Below, in pieces: positions 7,923 through 17,257 of a stretch of DNA of 64,000 nucleotides (position 1 is its first letter; each line of letters starts with the position of its first letter). The DNA comes from Paracoccus haematequi (GTDB lineage Bacteria; Pseudomonadota; Alphaproteobacteria; Rhodobacterales; Rhodobacteraceae). The position numbers were made by a program, and so were the translations under genes. Location of the stretch: assembly GCF_900631945.1 (NCBI RefSeq), contig NZ_UZWE01000036.1:124001-188000 (forward strand). The letters are read 5' to 3'. Below the pieces are notes generated by a model. That model had not been told where the DNA came from and made no database searches. It was given only the letters and a program-made list of their open reading frames with translations.

Positions 7923-9587
7923 ATGCTTCAGATCGACCGTTGGAAACGCATTCTCATCATCGGGCTGTGCGTCCTCGGCATCGGCTTTGCCGTGCCCAAC
8001 ATGTTCTACCAGAGGGTCGAATCCCATAACGACGCCGTGGCCGAGATCGCCAAGACCGGCGTCGAGACGCCCGAGCTTGCCGCCGCCCGCGACGGCTGGC
8101 CGGGCTGGCTGCCCAGTTCGCTGGTGGCGCTTGGGCTTGACCTGCGCGGCGGCGCGCATCTGTTGGGCGAGGTCCGTGTGGCCGAGGTCTACAAGGCGCG
8201 CATGGACGCGCTGTGGCCCGAACTGCGCCGGGCGCTTGCCGACGAACGCGCCACTCTGGGCGCCATCCGTCGCCTGCCGTCGCCCGAAGGCACGCTGAAG
8301 ATCGAGGTCGAGAACGCCGACCGCATCGCCCGCGCCATCGAGATCGTGCGCGGCTTTTCGACCCCTGTCACCACCCTGACCGGCGCGGGCCAGCAAAGCC
8401 TGGCGATCCAGCAGCAGGGCAACACCATCACCATCCAGCTGTCGGACGCCGAAAAGGCCGTGACCGACGACCGCACCGTCCAGCAGAGCGTCGAGATCAT
8501 CCGCCGCCGCGTCGATGAGGTCGGCACCCGCGAACCGACCATCGTGCGCCAGGGCGCCGACCGCATCCTGATCCAGGTGCCCGGCATCGGCTCGGCCGAG
8601 GAACTGAAATCGCTGATCGGCACCACCGCGAAGCTGACCTTCAATTCCGTCGTGGCCACCGGCACCGACCCGCAGGCGCGTCCCGGCGTTGGCCAGGTGA
8701 TCCTGCCCTCCGCCGAACAGGAGGGCCTGTATTACACGCTGGAGGAAAGCCCCGTCGTCACCGGCGAGGAACTGACCGACGCCGTTCCCTCGACCGACCA
8801 GAACGGGATGCCTGCGGTCGATTTCCGCTTCAACCCGACCGGCGCGCGCAAGTTCGGCGCCTATACAAGCGCCAATATCGGCCAGCCCTTCGCCATCGTG
8901 CTGGACAACAAGGTGATTTCGGCCCCGGTCATCCGGCAGGCGATCACCGCCGGATCCGGCCAGATTTCCGGGTCTATGGATTTCGACGGCGCGAACCAGC
9001 TGGCCGTGCTGTTGCGCGCGGGCGCGCTGCCCGCGCAACTGGATTTCCTGGAAGAACGCACCATCGGCCCGGAACTGGGCCAGGACAGCATCGACGCGGG
9101 GCGCCTGTCCTCAATCATCGCGACCGCGGCGGTCGTCGCCTACATGATTGCCAGCTATGGGCTGTTCGGGGCCTTCGCCTCGATTTCGGTCGTCGCCAAC
9201 GTGATCCTGATCCTGTCGATCATGTCGATCATGGGGGCCACGCTGACCCTGCCGGGCATCGCCGGGATCGTGCTGACCGTCGGCACGGCGGTGGACGCCA
9301 ACGTCATCATCTATGAACGCATCCGCGAGGAGTTGCGCGCGGGCAAGCGTGTCGCCAAGGCCATCAGCGACGGCTTCGACGAGGCGATGAGCGCGATCAT
9401 CGACGCCAACGTCACCTCGTTCATCGCGGCGGCGGTGATGTTCTTCCTGGGTTCCGGCCCGGTCAAGGGCTTCGCCGTGACGCTGACCATCGGGCTTGTC
9501 ACCTCGGTCTTCACGGCGATCTTCCTGACCCGGTTGATGATCGTGTGGTGGCTGGAATGGCGCAAGCCCAAAGAACTGATCCTGTAA
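7923..9587 (+). CDS. secD: Protein translocase subunit SecD
   Basis: The 554-residue RND-type membrane protein has an N-terminal helix, the large periplasmic domain starting at LGLDLRGGAHL, and the conserved segments IIRRRVDEVGTREPTIVRQG and AAVVAYMIASYGLFGAFA. The C-terminal helices include the VGTAVDANVIIYERIREEL motif. SecDF uses the proton gradient to pull exported proteins across the inner membrane after SecA-driven translocation. Length is near that of other alphaproteobacterial SecD proteins. It is followed by secF after 10 bp. Confidence 0.97.
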   Translation: MLQIDRWKRILIIGLCVLGIGFAVPNMFYQRVESHNDAVAEIAKTGVETPELAAARDGWPGWLPSSLVALGLDLRGGAHLLGEVRVAEVYKARMDALWPELRRALADERATLGAIRRLPSPEGTLKIEVENADRIARAIEIVRGFSTPVTTLTGAGQQSLAIQQQGNTITIQLSDAEKAVTDDRTVQQSVEIIRRRVDEVGTREPTIVRQGADRILIQVPGIGSAEELKSLIGTTAKLTFNSVVATGTDPQARPGVGQVILPSAEQEGLYYTLEESPVVTGEELTDAVPSTDQNGMPAVDFRFNPTGARKFGAYTSANIGQPFAIVLDNKVISAPVIRQAITAGSGQISGSMDFDGANQLAVLLRAGALPAQLDFLEERTIGPELGQDSIDAGRLSSIIATAAVVAYMIASYGLFGAFASISVVANVILILSIMSIMGATLTLPGIAGIVLTVGTAVDANVIIYERIREELRAGKRVAKAISDGFDEAMSAIIDANVTSFIAAAVMFFLGSGPVKGFAVTLTIGLVTSVFTAIFLTRLMIVWWLEWRKPKELIL

Positions 9588-9597
9588 GGGGACCGCA

Positions 9598-10578
9598 ATG
9601 GCATTCCGTCTGAAACTCGTCCCCGACAACACCAACTTCAACTTCTTCCGCTGGCAGTGGCTGACCTTCGGGATCTCGGCCGTGGCGATGGTGATCTCCG
9701 TCCTGCTGATCGCGGTGATGGGGCTGAACTTCGGCATCGACTTCAAGGGCGGCACCACCATCCGCACCGAAAGCTCGACTGCCTTCGAGGTGGGCGATTA
9801 CCGCGACGCGCTGAACGACCTGGGTTTCAGCGATCTGGCCATCACCGAGGTCTTCGACCCCAGCTTCGGCGCCGACCGCCACGTCGCGATGATCCGCATC
9901 GGCACCACCGATGAGACAGGATCCGTCAGCCCCGAGCAGTTGAACCAGATCGAGGCCGCGCTGCATCAGGTGGATCCGCAGATCGTCTTCGCCTCGGTCG
10001 AATCGGTCGGGCCGAAGGTCTCGGGCGAGTTGATCCAGACGGCCTTCTATGCCGTGGGCGCGGCCTGCCTGGGGATCATGGCCTATATCTGGCTGCGCTT
10101 CGAATGGCAGTTCGCCATCGGCTGCGTGGTGGCGCTGATCCATGACGTGCTGCTGACCGTCGGGCTGTTTTCGCTGTTCCAGCTGAAATTCGACCTGACC
10201 ACCATCGCGGCGCTGCTGACGACGCTGGGCTTTTCCTGCAACGACACGGTCGTGGTGTTCGACCGGCTGCGGGAAAACCTGATGAAATACAAGACTCGCC
10301 CCCTGATCGACCTGATGAACCTGACCTGCAACGAAACGCTGTCGCGCACCATCATGACCGCCGTGACGACCGCCATCGCGCTGACCGCGATGCTGATCTT
10401 CGGCGGCGACGTGATCCGCGACTTCGTGATCGCCATGCTGTTCGGCGTGGTGGTCGGCTGCTATTCCACCATCTACGTCGCCAAGAACATCGTGCTGTGG
10501 CTGGGCGTCAAACGCGACTGGTCCAAGAAGGATCCGAAGCTGGCGGCCTCGCCCTTTGAAAACGCGGAACGTCCCTGA
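9598..10578 (+). CDS. secF: Protein translocase subunit SecF
   Basis: The 326-residue partner of SecD has six transmembrane helices, the N-terminal GLNFGIDFKGGTTI motif and the GFSCNDTVVVFDRLREN segment in transmembrane helix 4. GVVVGCYSTIYVAKNIVLW lies near the end. It forms the SecDF complex with the preceding gene. The stop TGA overlaps the ATG of the next gene by one base, so the downstream genes are likely translated from the same message. Confidence 0.97.
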   Translation: MAFRLKLVPDNTNFNFFRWQWLTFGISAVAMVISVLLIAVMGLNFGIDFKGGTTIRTESSTAFEVGDYRDALNDLGFSDLAITEVFDPSFGADRHVAMIRIGTTDETGSVSPEQLNQIEAALHQVDPQIVFASVESVGPKVSGELIQTAFYAVGAACLGIMAYIWLRFEWQFAIGCVVALIHDVLLTVGLFSLFQLKFDLTTIAALLTTLGFSCNDTVVVFDRLRENLMKYKTRPLIDLMNLTCNETLSRTIMTAVTTAIALTAMLIFGGDVIRDFVIAMLFGVVVGCYSTIYVAKNIVLWLGVKRDWSKKDPKLAASPFENAERP

Positions 10579-10931
10579 TGAAGCTGACGCCCAGCGATTT
10601 CGGCGGGTCCGTGCCCGTCGACGGCTATGGGCCGGGGTTCTTCCGGGTCGGCGGCAAGGTCGTGCAGGGCGCTGTGCTGGTCACGGCGGCGGGCGCCGAA
10701 CCTTGGGGCGGGCTGGACGACCGCGCGGCGTTGACCGCGCTTGCCGGTCGGGTGGACGTGCTGTTCATCGGCATGGGGGCGGATGTCGCCCATGCCCCCG
10801 CCGATCTGGTCGCCTCCCTGCAAGCGGTGGGGGTGGCGGTCGAGGCGATGGCCTCGCCCACCGCCGCGCGCACCTATAACGTCACCCTGTCCGAGGGGCG
10901 GCGCGTCGCCTGCGCCCTGCTGCCCCTGTGA
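10578..10931 (+). CDS. Mth938-like domain protein (DUF498 family)
   Basis: The 117-residue protein matches the Mth938/NDUFAF3-like fold: [24 protein letters not shown], then a FIGMGADV turn and the [29 protein letters not shown]-terminal part. In mitochondria the relative NDUFAF3 helps assemble complex I, and in alphaproteobacteria this gene is commonly found next to secF. The bacterial function is not established. It overlaps secF by one base and ccmA by four (GTGA), suggesting one polycistronic message. Confidence 0.85.
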   Translation: MKLTPSDFGGSVPVDGYGPGFFRVGGKVVQGAVLVTAAGAEPWGGLDDRAALTALAGRVDVLFIGMGADVAHAPADLVASLQAVGVAVEAMASPTAARTYNVTLSEGRRVACALLPL

Positions 10932-11554
10932 CCCTGCTGGCCGTCCAGGATCTGGCCGTCGCGCGCGGCGGGCTGCGGACGGTCGAGGGCGTGTCCTTTG
11001 CCCTGGACGCAGGCCAGGCGCTGATCCTGCGCGGCCCGAACGGCATCGGCAAGACCACGCTGCTGCGCGCGGTCGCGGGGCTGCAACCCCCCGTCGCGGG
11101 CCGGATCGAGATGGCCGACGACGCCGTGGCCTATGCCGCCCATGCCGACGGGCTGAAAGGCGCGCTGACGGTGACGGAAAACCTGGCCTTCTGGGCGCAG
11201 ATCTTCGGCGGCGGCGATGTGGCGGGCGCGATCGCGGCGATGGATCTGACGGGTCTGGCTCACCGCCCGGCGGCGGCGCTGTCGGCGGGTCAGAAGCGGC
11301 GTCTGGGTCTGGCCCGGCTGATGGTCGCGCGCCGTCCGCTGTGGGTGCTGGACGAACCCACCGTGTCGCTGGACGCGGCGTCCGTGGCGCGCTTCGCCGC
11401 GATGGTGCGGGGGCATCTGGCGCAGGGCGGGGCGGCGCTGATCGCCACCCATATCGACCTGGGTCTGGATGCCGGCGTGCTGGACCTGACGCCATACCGC
11501 GCCAGGGCGGACAGCACCGCCCGCCCGGCAGGCTTCAACGAGGCTTTCGCATGA
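10928..11554 (+). CDS. ccmA: Heme exporter ATP-binding protein CcmA
   Basis: The 208-residue ABC ATPase has Walker [18 protein letters not shown], a signature motif variant [13 protein letters not shown], Walker B PLWVLDEP and the H-loop ATHIDLGL. CcmA energises the CcmABCD complex that releases heme-loaded CcmE for cytochrome c maturation. The start is GTG at 10928, overlapping the preceding stop as GTGA. An ATGA overlap links it to ccmB. Confidence 0.95.
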   Translation: MTLLAVQDLAVARGGLRTVEGVSFALDAGQALILRGPNGIGKTTLLRAVAGLQPPVAGRIEMADDAVAYAAHADGLKGALTVTENLAFWAQIFGGGDVAGAIAAMDLTGLAHRPAAALSAGQKRRLGLARLMVARRPLWVLDEPTVSLDAASVARFAAMVRGHLAQGGAALIATHIDLGLDAGVLDLTPYRARADSTARPAGFNEAFA

Positions 11555-12207
11555 TCGCCCTGCTGCGCCGCGATTTGCGTCTGGCCATCCGCGCCGGCGG
11601 CGGCTTCGGTCTGGGCGTGGCCTTCTTCCTGATCCTCTGCGCGCTTGTGCCCTTCGGCGTCGGACCCGACACCGCCGCGCTGCAACCCATTGCGCCGGGC
11701 ATCTTGTGGCTGGGCGCGCTGCTGGCCTGCCTGCTGTCGCTGGACCGCATCTTCGCCCTGGATCACGAGGACGGCAGCCTGGACCTGCTGGCGACCTCGC
11801 CCCTGCCGCTGGAGGGCGCGGTGGCGATCAAGGCGCTGGCGCACTGGATCACCACCGGCCTGCCGCTGATCGTCGCCGCGCCGCTGTTCGGGATCCTGCT
11901 GCACCTGCCCGGCGCGGCGGTCCCGGCGCTGCTGGCATCCCTGCTGCTGGGCACGCCCGCGCTGTCGATGCTGGGGGCCTTCGGCGCCGCCGTCACCGTG
12001 GGGCTGCGGCGCGGGGGGCTGCTTTTGTCGCTGTTGGTCCTGCCGCTCTATATCCCTACGCTGATCTTCGGGACCGAGATGATCCGGCGCGGGCAGGAAG
12101 GCGGCGATACGGGAACGCCGCTTCTGTTCCTGGCGGGCATCACGGCGGGGGTGCTGGCGGTGATACCTTTCGCCGCAGCCGCCGCGCTGCGGGTCAATCT
12201 GCGGTGA
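11551..12207 (+). CDS. ccmB: Heme exporter membrane protein CcmB
   Basis: The 218-residue hydrophobic protein has about six transmembrane helices and CcmB hallmarks such as [32 protein letters not shown] and [14 protein letters not shown]. It forms the membrane part of the CcmAB transporter. Its start overlaps the ccmA stop by ATGA. A 42 bp gap separates it from ccmC. Confidence 0.96.
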   Translation: MIALLRRDLRLAIRAGGGFGLGVAFFLILCALVPFGVGPDTAALQPIAPGILWLGALLACLLSLDRIFALDHEDGSLDLLATSPLPLEGAVAIKALAHWITTGLPLIVAAPLFGILLHLPGAAVPALLASLLLGTPALSMLGAFGAAVTVGLRRGGLLLSLLVLPLYIPTLIFGTEMIRRGQEGGDTGTPLLFLAGITAGVLAVIPFAAAAALRVNLR

Positions 12208-12249
12208 ACCGGGCTTGAGCCGCCACCAAGCCGACGCTAGGGGAACGAT

Positions 12250-12975
12250 ATGTCGATCTGGGAATACGCCAACCCCGTCAAGTTCATGCGCACATCGGGC
12301 GCGATCCTGCCCTGGGTGGTGGCGGGGGCGGCGGTCTGCACGGTCACAGGGCTGACCTGGGGATTCCTGACGCCCGAGGATTACCGGCAGGGGTCCACCG
12401 TCAAGATCGTCTTCCTGCATGTGCCCGCCGCGATGATGGCGATCAACATCTGGGTCATGATGCTGGTGGCCAGCCTGATCTGGCTGATCCGCCGCCACCA
12501 TGTCAGCGCGCTTGCCGCTAAGGCCGCCGCCCCCATCGGCGCGGTGATGACGGTGATCGGGCTGATCACCGGCGCGGTCTGGGGCCAGCCGATGTGGGGG
12601 ACGTGGTGGGAATGGGATCCCCGGCTGACCAGCTTCCTGATCCTGCTGCTGTTCTATATCGGCTATATGGCGCTGTGGTCGGCGGTCGAGGATCCCGACA
12701 GCGCCGCCGACCTGACCGGCGTGCTGTGCCTGGTCGGATCGGTCTTCGCGCTGCTGTCGCGCTATGCGGTGTTCTTCTGGAACCAGGGCCTGCACCAGGG
12801 CGCCAGCCTGTCGGTGCAGTCGGGCGAACGGATGAGCGCGGTTTACCGATACCCCTTGTATCTGACGATGCTGGGCTTCGGGTTGCTGTTCCTGTCGCTG
12901 CTGCTGATCCGCACCCGGACGGAAATCCGCAAGCGACGGCTGGCCGCGCTGCAAGCACGGGAGATGCGCACATGA
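12250..12975 (+). CDS. ccmC: Heme lyase/handling protein CcmC
   Basis: The 241-residue membrane protein has six helices and the tryptophan-rich heme-binding motif WGTWWEWDPRLTS, flanked by conserved histidines (KIVFLHVPAA and the HQGAS region). CcmC loads heme onto CcmE at the periplasmic face. GGGGAACGAT precedes the ATG. The stop overlaps the ccmD start. Confidence 0.96.
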   Translation: MSIWEYANPVKFMRTSGAILPWVVAGAAVCTVTGLTWGFLTPEDYRQGSTVKIVFLHVPAAMMAINIWVMMLVASLIWLIRRHHVSALAAKAAAPIGAVMTVIGLITGAVWGQPMWGTWWEWDPRLTSFLILLLFYIGYMALWSAVEDPDSAADLTGVLCLVGSVFALLSRYAVFFWNQGLHQGASLSVQSGERMSAVYRYPLYLTMLGFGLLFLSLLLIRTRTEIRKRRLAALQAREMRT

Positions 12976-13115
12976 TCGAACTTGGAAAATACGCGGGCGC
13001 CGTACTGGGCGCCTATGGGCTGTCGCTGGCGCTGCTGGGCGGGTTGATCTGGCAGACGCTGGCCGCGAATGCCCGCGCCCGCCGCGATCTGGAAAGGCAG
13101 GAAAAGCATGGCTAG
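12972..13115 (+). CDS. ccmD: Heme exporter small subunit CcmD
   Basis: This 47-residue single-helix protein (MIELGKYAGAVLGAYGLSLALLGG, then a basic tail RARRDLERQEKHG) has the size, topology and position of CcmD. CcmD is needed for release of heme-bound CcmE from CcmABC. It overlaps ccmC by four bases and ccmG by eight bases. Confidence 0.93.
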   Translation: MIELGKYAGAVLGAYGLSLALLGGLIWQTLAANARARRDLERQEKHG

Positions 13116-13650
13116 GATCTCGCCGCTTGTCGCCATTCCTCCGCTGGCCTTCGCAGCCCTTGCGGCCATGTTCCTGTGGGGCATGGGACGCGACGACCCC
13201 AACGGATTGCCATCGGCAATGGTGGGGCGGCAGGCGCCTGCGCTTCCGCAGACCACGTTGCCCGGCAAGACCCAACTGACCGACGACATGCTGCGCCAGC
13301 CCGGCGTCAAGCTGGTGAATTTCTGGGCAAGCTGGTGTCCGCCCTGCCGGGCCGAGCATCCGACCCTGATCGACCTTGCCAAGCGGATGCCGGTCTATGG
13401 CGTCGATCTGCGCGACACCGAGGCCAACGCCCTGGCCTTCCTGGCGCAGGACGGCGATCCCTTTGCCGCGCTGGCAACCGATCCCAAGGGACGCGGCGCC
13501 ATCGACTGGGGCGTCACCGCGCCCCCCGAGACCTTCATCGTGGACGGCGAGGGCCGCGTCCTTTACCGCCATGCCGGCCCCCTGATCCGCGAGGATTACA
13601 CCCACCGTTTCCTGCCGGAACTGGAAAAGGCCCTCTCGGCCCAGGACTAG
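13108..13650 (+). CDS. ccmG: Thiol:disulfide interchange protein CcmG/DsbE
   Basis: The 180-residue thioredoxin-like protein has an N-terminal membrane anchor and the active site WASWCPPCRAEHP. The family's GAPPETFIVDGEGRVLYRHAGP-type segment, with its cis-proline, follows. CcmG keeps apocytochrome cysteines reduced for heme attachment in the periplasm. Five bases separate its stop from the stop of the convergent DUF2934 gene. Confidence 0.95.
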   Translation: MARISPLVAIPPLAFAALAAMFLWGMGRDDPNGLPSAMVGRQAPALPQTTLPGKTQLTDDMLRQPGVKLVNFWASWCPPCRAEHPTLIDLAKRMPVYGVDLRDTEANALAFLAQDGDPFAALATDPKGRGAIDWGVTAPPETFIVDGEGRVLYRHAGPLIREDYTHRFLPELEKALSAQD

Positions 13651-13655
13651 GCCGG

Positions 13656-13925
13656 TTACGGGGCGTCGTTCAGATAGGGCGTGGGGTCGGCCTTGGCGGA
13701 CTTGGCGGACGACTTGCGGGGCGCCCGCTTGGGTTTCGCGGCGGCTGCCGTCTGGGCCAGGCCGGACTGGCCGTCAGTGTCCCCTTGCGATCCACCGTCC
13801 ATCTGGTTGCGCAGCTCTTCCTCGGCGCGGGACCAGTGTTCGGCGTCTCGGCCGTCGGGCCGGCCCTCGCTTTCCCAGATTTCGTGGGCGCGTTGCTTGA
13901 TCCTTTCCTGATGGTCCTGGTCCAT
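13656..13925 (-). CDS. DUF2934 protein, tail gene of the glycogen/trehalose operon
   Basis: The 89-residue protein begins with the DUF2934 motif (RIKQRAHEIWESEGRPDGRDAEHWSRAEEEL) and ends in an Ala/Lys/Pro-rich tail. DUF2934 proteins are small, of unknown function, and often sit beside glgX and trehalose genes. The start at 13925 is fixed by AAGGAGGAAGAC; the reading frame upstream has weaker candidates. It follows glgX by 20 bp and is probably the last gene of that operon. Confidence 0.85.
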   Translation of the reverse strand: MDQDHQERIKQRAHEIWESEGRPDGRDAEHWSRAEEELRNQMDGGSQGDTDGQSGLAQTAAAAKPKRAPRKSSAKSAKADPTPYLNDAP

Positions 13926-13945
13926 GTCTTCCTCCTTGGTCAAAA

Positions 13946-16045
13946 TCACTCGGGTTGCCGATCCACGCGCAGGAACGCCATGACGGTCTGCCAGGGCACC
14001 GGGACGGTGCCTTCGGCCGGGCTATCCTGGGCCACCTCATCGGCCGAGGTGTCGATGCGCAGGCGCCAATCCCCCTGGGGCAGGGCGAATTCCGCGTCAT
14101 CGCCCGCGTTCAGCAGGATCAGCACTTCGGATCCGCCGGGGATAGACTGGTGCAGGGCGAAGCAGCGCAGTTCGCCGTCCTGCCAGTCGCCGTCCTCCAT
14201 CGCGCCGCCGCGCGGATGCAGCCAGGTGATCGCGGGCTGGCGGTCCTGGGCGTCCTCGGGCGCGGCGCCAAAGCGGGATTGCGACAGCGACACCTCTTGC
14301 CGGAACGCGGCCAAGGCCTCTACGGCGGTCAGGATGCCGTCATCGGCCTTGTCCCATTCCAGCCAGCTGATCGCGTTGTCCTGACAATAGGCGTTGTTGT
14401 TGCCGTCCTGCGAATTGCCGAAATCGTCGCCCGCCAGGATCATCGGCACGCCTTGGCTCAGCATCACGGTCGCCAGCATCGCGCGGACCCGGCGCCTGCG
14501 CGCGGCGAGGATCCCGTCGTCGTCGGACGCGCCCTCGGCCCCCAGGTTGTCCGACAGGTTGTGATCGTGGCCGTCGCGGTTGTCCTCGCCATTGGCGTCG
14601 TTGTGCTTGTCGTTGAAACTGACGGTATCCCACAGGGTGAAGCCGTCATGGGCCGCGACGAAGTTCACGCTGGAGGTCGCGGGCCGGTGGCTGTGATTGA
14701 ACTGCACGGGCGATCCGGCAAGCCGTTCGGACATCGCGGGCAGCAGCCCCGGATCGCGCCGCCAGAAGGCGCGGGTGTCGTCGCGGAATTTGTCGTTCCA
14801 TTCGCGGAACGGCCAGCGGTATCCGCCCACCTGGTATCCGCCTTCGCCGATATCCCAGGGCTCGGCGATCAGCTTGACGCCCGACAGCACCGGATCCTGG
14901 CGGATGGCGTTGAAGAACGACCCGTCGCGTTCGAAGCCCTGGCTTTCCCGTCCCAGCGTCGAGGCCAGGTCGAATCGGAAACCGTCCACATGCATCGCCT
15001 CGACCCAATAGCGCAGCGAATCCATGACCATCCGCAGCACCATCGGATGCGCGACGTTCAGGGTGTTGCCGGTGCCGGTGGTGTCGAAGCTGTGGCGCGG
15101 ATTGTCGGGCGACAGCAGGTAATAGGATGCGTTGTCGATGCCCCGGAAGGACATGGTCTGCCCCAGCTCGTTGCCCTCGGCGGTGTGATTGAAGACCACG
15201 TCCAGGATCACCTCGATCCCCGCCTTGTGCAGCTTGCGGATCGCCTCTTTCACTTCCCGGATCTGGCCGGATTTCAGATAGGGGGCATGAGGGGCGAAGA
15301 AGGACAGGGTGGAATAGCCCCAGTAGTTCGACAGGCCCTTTTCCACCAGATAGCGGTCGTTGGCGAAGGCGTGGATCGGCAGCAGTTCGATGGCGGTGAC
15401 GCCGATCCTGTGCAGATGCTCGATCACCGCGTCGCTGCCCAAACCGCGAAAGGTGCCGCGATCATCCTCGGGCACGGCGGGGTGAAGCTGCGTCAGCCCC
15501 TTCACATGCGCCTCATAGATGACGCTGTTCTGCCAAGGGGTGCGGATGGCGCGGTCGGTATCCCAGTCGAACTTGGCGTCCACCACGACGCCCTTGGGCA
15601 TGAAGGCGGCGCTGTCGCGGTCGTCGAAGGACAGATCGTCCTGACCCACCTGATAGCCGTGCAGCGCGTCGTCCCAGCGGATCCGGCCGCGCAATTCGCG
15701 GGCATAGGGATCCAGCAGCAGCTTGTTCGGATTGAAGCGATGGCCTTGTTCCGGGTCATAAGGCCCGTGGACGCGATACCCATAGACCTGTCCCGGACCG
15801 ATGCCGGGCAGATAGCCGAACCAGATCCCGCCCTCCATGTCGGGCAGGTCGATGCGGTGCAGTTCCTGTTCGCCGGTTTCGTCGAACAGGCACAGTTCCA
15901 CCCGCGTGGCGTGATCTGAATACAGGGCGAAATTCGTGCCTTCGCCCAGATATTCGGCGCCCAGAATGTCGGGGCGGGTGACGGAAAGGTCGAAGGCCGG
16001 GCGTTGCTTCATGTCGCGCATTCGGTTCCCCAGATCAGGCGACAT
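13946..16045 (-). CDS. glgX: Glycogen debranching enzyme GlgX
   Basis: The 699-residue glycoside hydrolase family 13 enzyme has an N-terminal CBM48-like domain (YLGEGTNFALYSDHATRVELCLFD) and the alpha-amylase core. Region I is DVVFNHTAEG, region II GFRFDLAS (nucleophile Asp359), region III KLIAEPWDIG (acid/base Glu395) and region IV FVAAHDGFT. It cuts alpha-1,6 branches of glycogen, supplying linear maltodextrins to TreY. It overlaps glgC by 11 bp. An internal start at 16021, after GGGGAACCG, would shorten it by 8 residues and cannot be excluded. Confidence 0.95.
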   Translation of the reverse strand: MSPDLGNRMRDMKQRPAFDLSVTRPDILGAEYLGEGTNFALYSDHATRVELCLFDETGEQELHRIDLPDMEGGIWFGYLPGIGPGQVYGYRVHGPYDPEQGHRFNPNKLLLDPYARELRGRIRWDDALHGYQVGQDDLSFDDRDSAAFMPKGVVVDAKFDWDTDRAIRTPWQNSVIYEAHVKGLTQLHPAVPEDDRGTFRGLGSDAVIEHLHRIGVTAIELLPIHAFANDRYLVEKGLSNYWGYSTLSFFAPHAPYLKSGQIREVKEAIRKLHKAGIEVILDVVFNHTAEGNELGQTMSFRGIDNASYYLLSPDNPRHSFDTTGTGNTLNVAHPMVLRMVMDSLRYWVEAMHVDGFRFDLASTLGRESQGFERDGSFFNAIRQDPVLSGVKLIAEPWDIGEGGYQVGGYRWPFREWNDKFRDDTRAFWRRDPGLLPAMSERLAGSPVQFNHSHRPATSSVNFVAAHDGFTLWDTVSFNDKHNDANGEDNRDGHDHNLSDNLGAEGASDDDGILAARRRRVRAMLATVMLSQGVPMILAGDDFGNSQDGNNNAYCQDNAISWLEWDKADDGILTAVEALAAFRQEVSLSQSRFGAAPEDAQDRQPAITWLHPRGGAMEDGDWQDGELRCFALHQSIPGGSEVLILLNAGDDAEFALPQGDWRLRIDTSADEVAQDSPAEGTVPVPWQTVMAFLRVDRQPE

Positions 16046-17162
16046 CTTGGCGCGGCATGGCGGTTCGCGCCGCGGCGGAAACGGGCACCCGCAGCGTATC
16101 CCGACGATCCAGCATCGCCTGGGTGATCAGGATCGTGTCGCGGTCGCGGCGAAACCAGCGGGCATCCTCGTGCGCGTCCTCGCCCACGACCAGTCCGGGG
16201 GGCACATGGGTTCCCGGCGCCACCAGACAGCGCGTCAGCCGGGCCGAGGCCGGAACAAGCGCCCCCGGCATCGCCACGCTGTCGCGGCCCAGATACCATT
16301 CCGACAGGGTCGACATGCGCGGCAGGCGGGCGGGATGGCTGCTGAGGAAATCCAGATGCGACCGCCGCAGCGCATCCAGGGTGCCCACGTCGCGCCAATA
16401 GGTATGTCCCGATGGTCCCGTCGGCAGGCGATAGGCGCAGGCCAGTCCCTTCGCCACGGCGGCGGGGATCACCTGGTGCCCGAAATCCGTCGCGTGGGTA
16501 TCCTGCCCGAACAGCGCATCGCGCAGCCAAGCGGCCTCGAACACATAGATGCCCATCGAGACCATCGCCTTGTCCGGCTCGCCAGGAATGGCGGGGGGAT
16601 CGGCTGGCTTTTCCAGGAAGGACAGGATCCGGCCACCGGGATCGGTGTGCATCACGCCAAAGCCGCTGGCCTGCGACAGGGCCACCACGTCCACCGCGAC
16701 CGTCACCGCCGCGCCGGACGCCCGGTGCGCCGCGATCAGAGGGCCGTAATCCATGTCATAAATATGGTCGGCAGCCAGAACCAGAACCTGATCGGCGTCG
16801 CAGTCGCCGATATGGTCCCAGTTGCGGCGCACCGCGTCGGCAGTGCCCTGGTAACGGTCGCGACCGTCGCGCAGGACCATCCCGCCCCGCGCGAAATGCT
16901 GGCCCCAGCGGGCGGGCAGGTGGTCATGAAGGGTGCGGGGCGCGAACTGGGTGGCGACGATCAGACGATCCAGGCCGGATCGCACGACATTCGCCATTGC
17001 GAAATCAACGATGCGGTTGCGGCCCGCGAAATGCACGGCCGGCTTGCTTTCGGCGGCGGTCAGGTCGTGCAGGCGGCTGCCCTTGCCCCCGGCCAGAAGC
17101 ACGGTCGCAACCCGCCGATCCGGCAGGGAGAGGACAGGAGAACGAGGCGACGGTGCTGACAC
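16035..17162 (-). CDS. glgC: Glucose-1-phosphate adenylyltransferase GlgC
   Basis: The enzyme makes ADP-glucose from glucose 1-phosphate and ATP. The nucleotidyltransferase motif is VLLAGGKGSRLHDLTAAESKPAVHFAG; VLAADHIYDMDYG and GHTYWRDVGTLDALRRSHLDF are family segments, and a left-handed beta-helix makes up the C-terminus. With a GTG start at 17162 (AAGGAC upstream) it is 375 residues, slightly shorter than typical GlgC of about 400-420. No ATG gives a plausible N-terminus. An EcfG-like promoter lies upstream. glgA and glgB are not in this window. Confidence 0.92.
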   Translation of the reverse strand: MSAPSPRSPVLSLPDRRVATVLLAGGKGSRLHDLTAAESKPAVHFAGRNRIVDFAMANVVRSGLDRLIVATQFAPRTLHDHLPARWGQHFARGGMVLRDGRDRYQGTADAVRRNWDHIGDCDADQVLVLAADHIYDMDYGPLIAAHRASGAAVTVAVDVVALSQASGFGVMHTDPGGRILSFLEKPADPPAIPGEPDKAMVSMGIYVFEAAWLRDALFGQDTHATDFGHQVIPAAVAKGLACAYRLPTGPSGHTYWRDVGTLDALRRSHLDFLSSHPARLPRMSTLSEWYLGRDSVAMPGALVPASARLTRCLVAPGTHVPPGLVVGEDAHEDARWFRRDRDTILITQAMLDRRDTLRVPVSAAARTAMPRQDVA

Positions 17163-17217
17163 GGGGTCTGTCCTTCGATTGGGGGATGCAAGCGCCCGTA
17201 GGGCGGCTTGCTTTCCA

Positions 17218-17242
17218 AACTGAAACAACGCGTGATTGTTCC
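17218..17242 (-). promoter_or_regulatory. EcfG-type general stress promoter before glgC
   Basis: On the minus strand GGAAC (17242-17238) is followed after 16 bp by AGTT (17221-17218). This fits the alphaproteobacterial EcfG consensus GGAAC-N16/17-cGTT apart from the first base of the -10. It lies 56 bp before the glgC GTG, in the 95 bp gap after treY. Confidence 0.5.
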
Positions 17243-17257
17243 AGGCGGCATCAAATG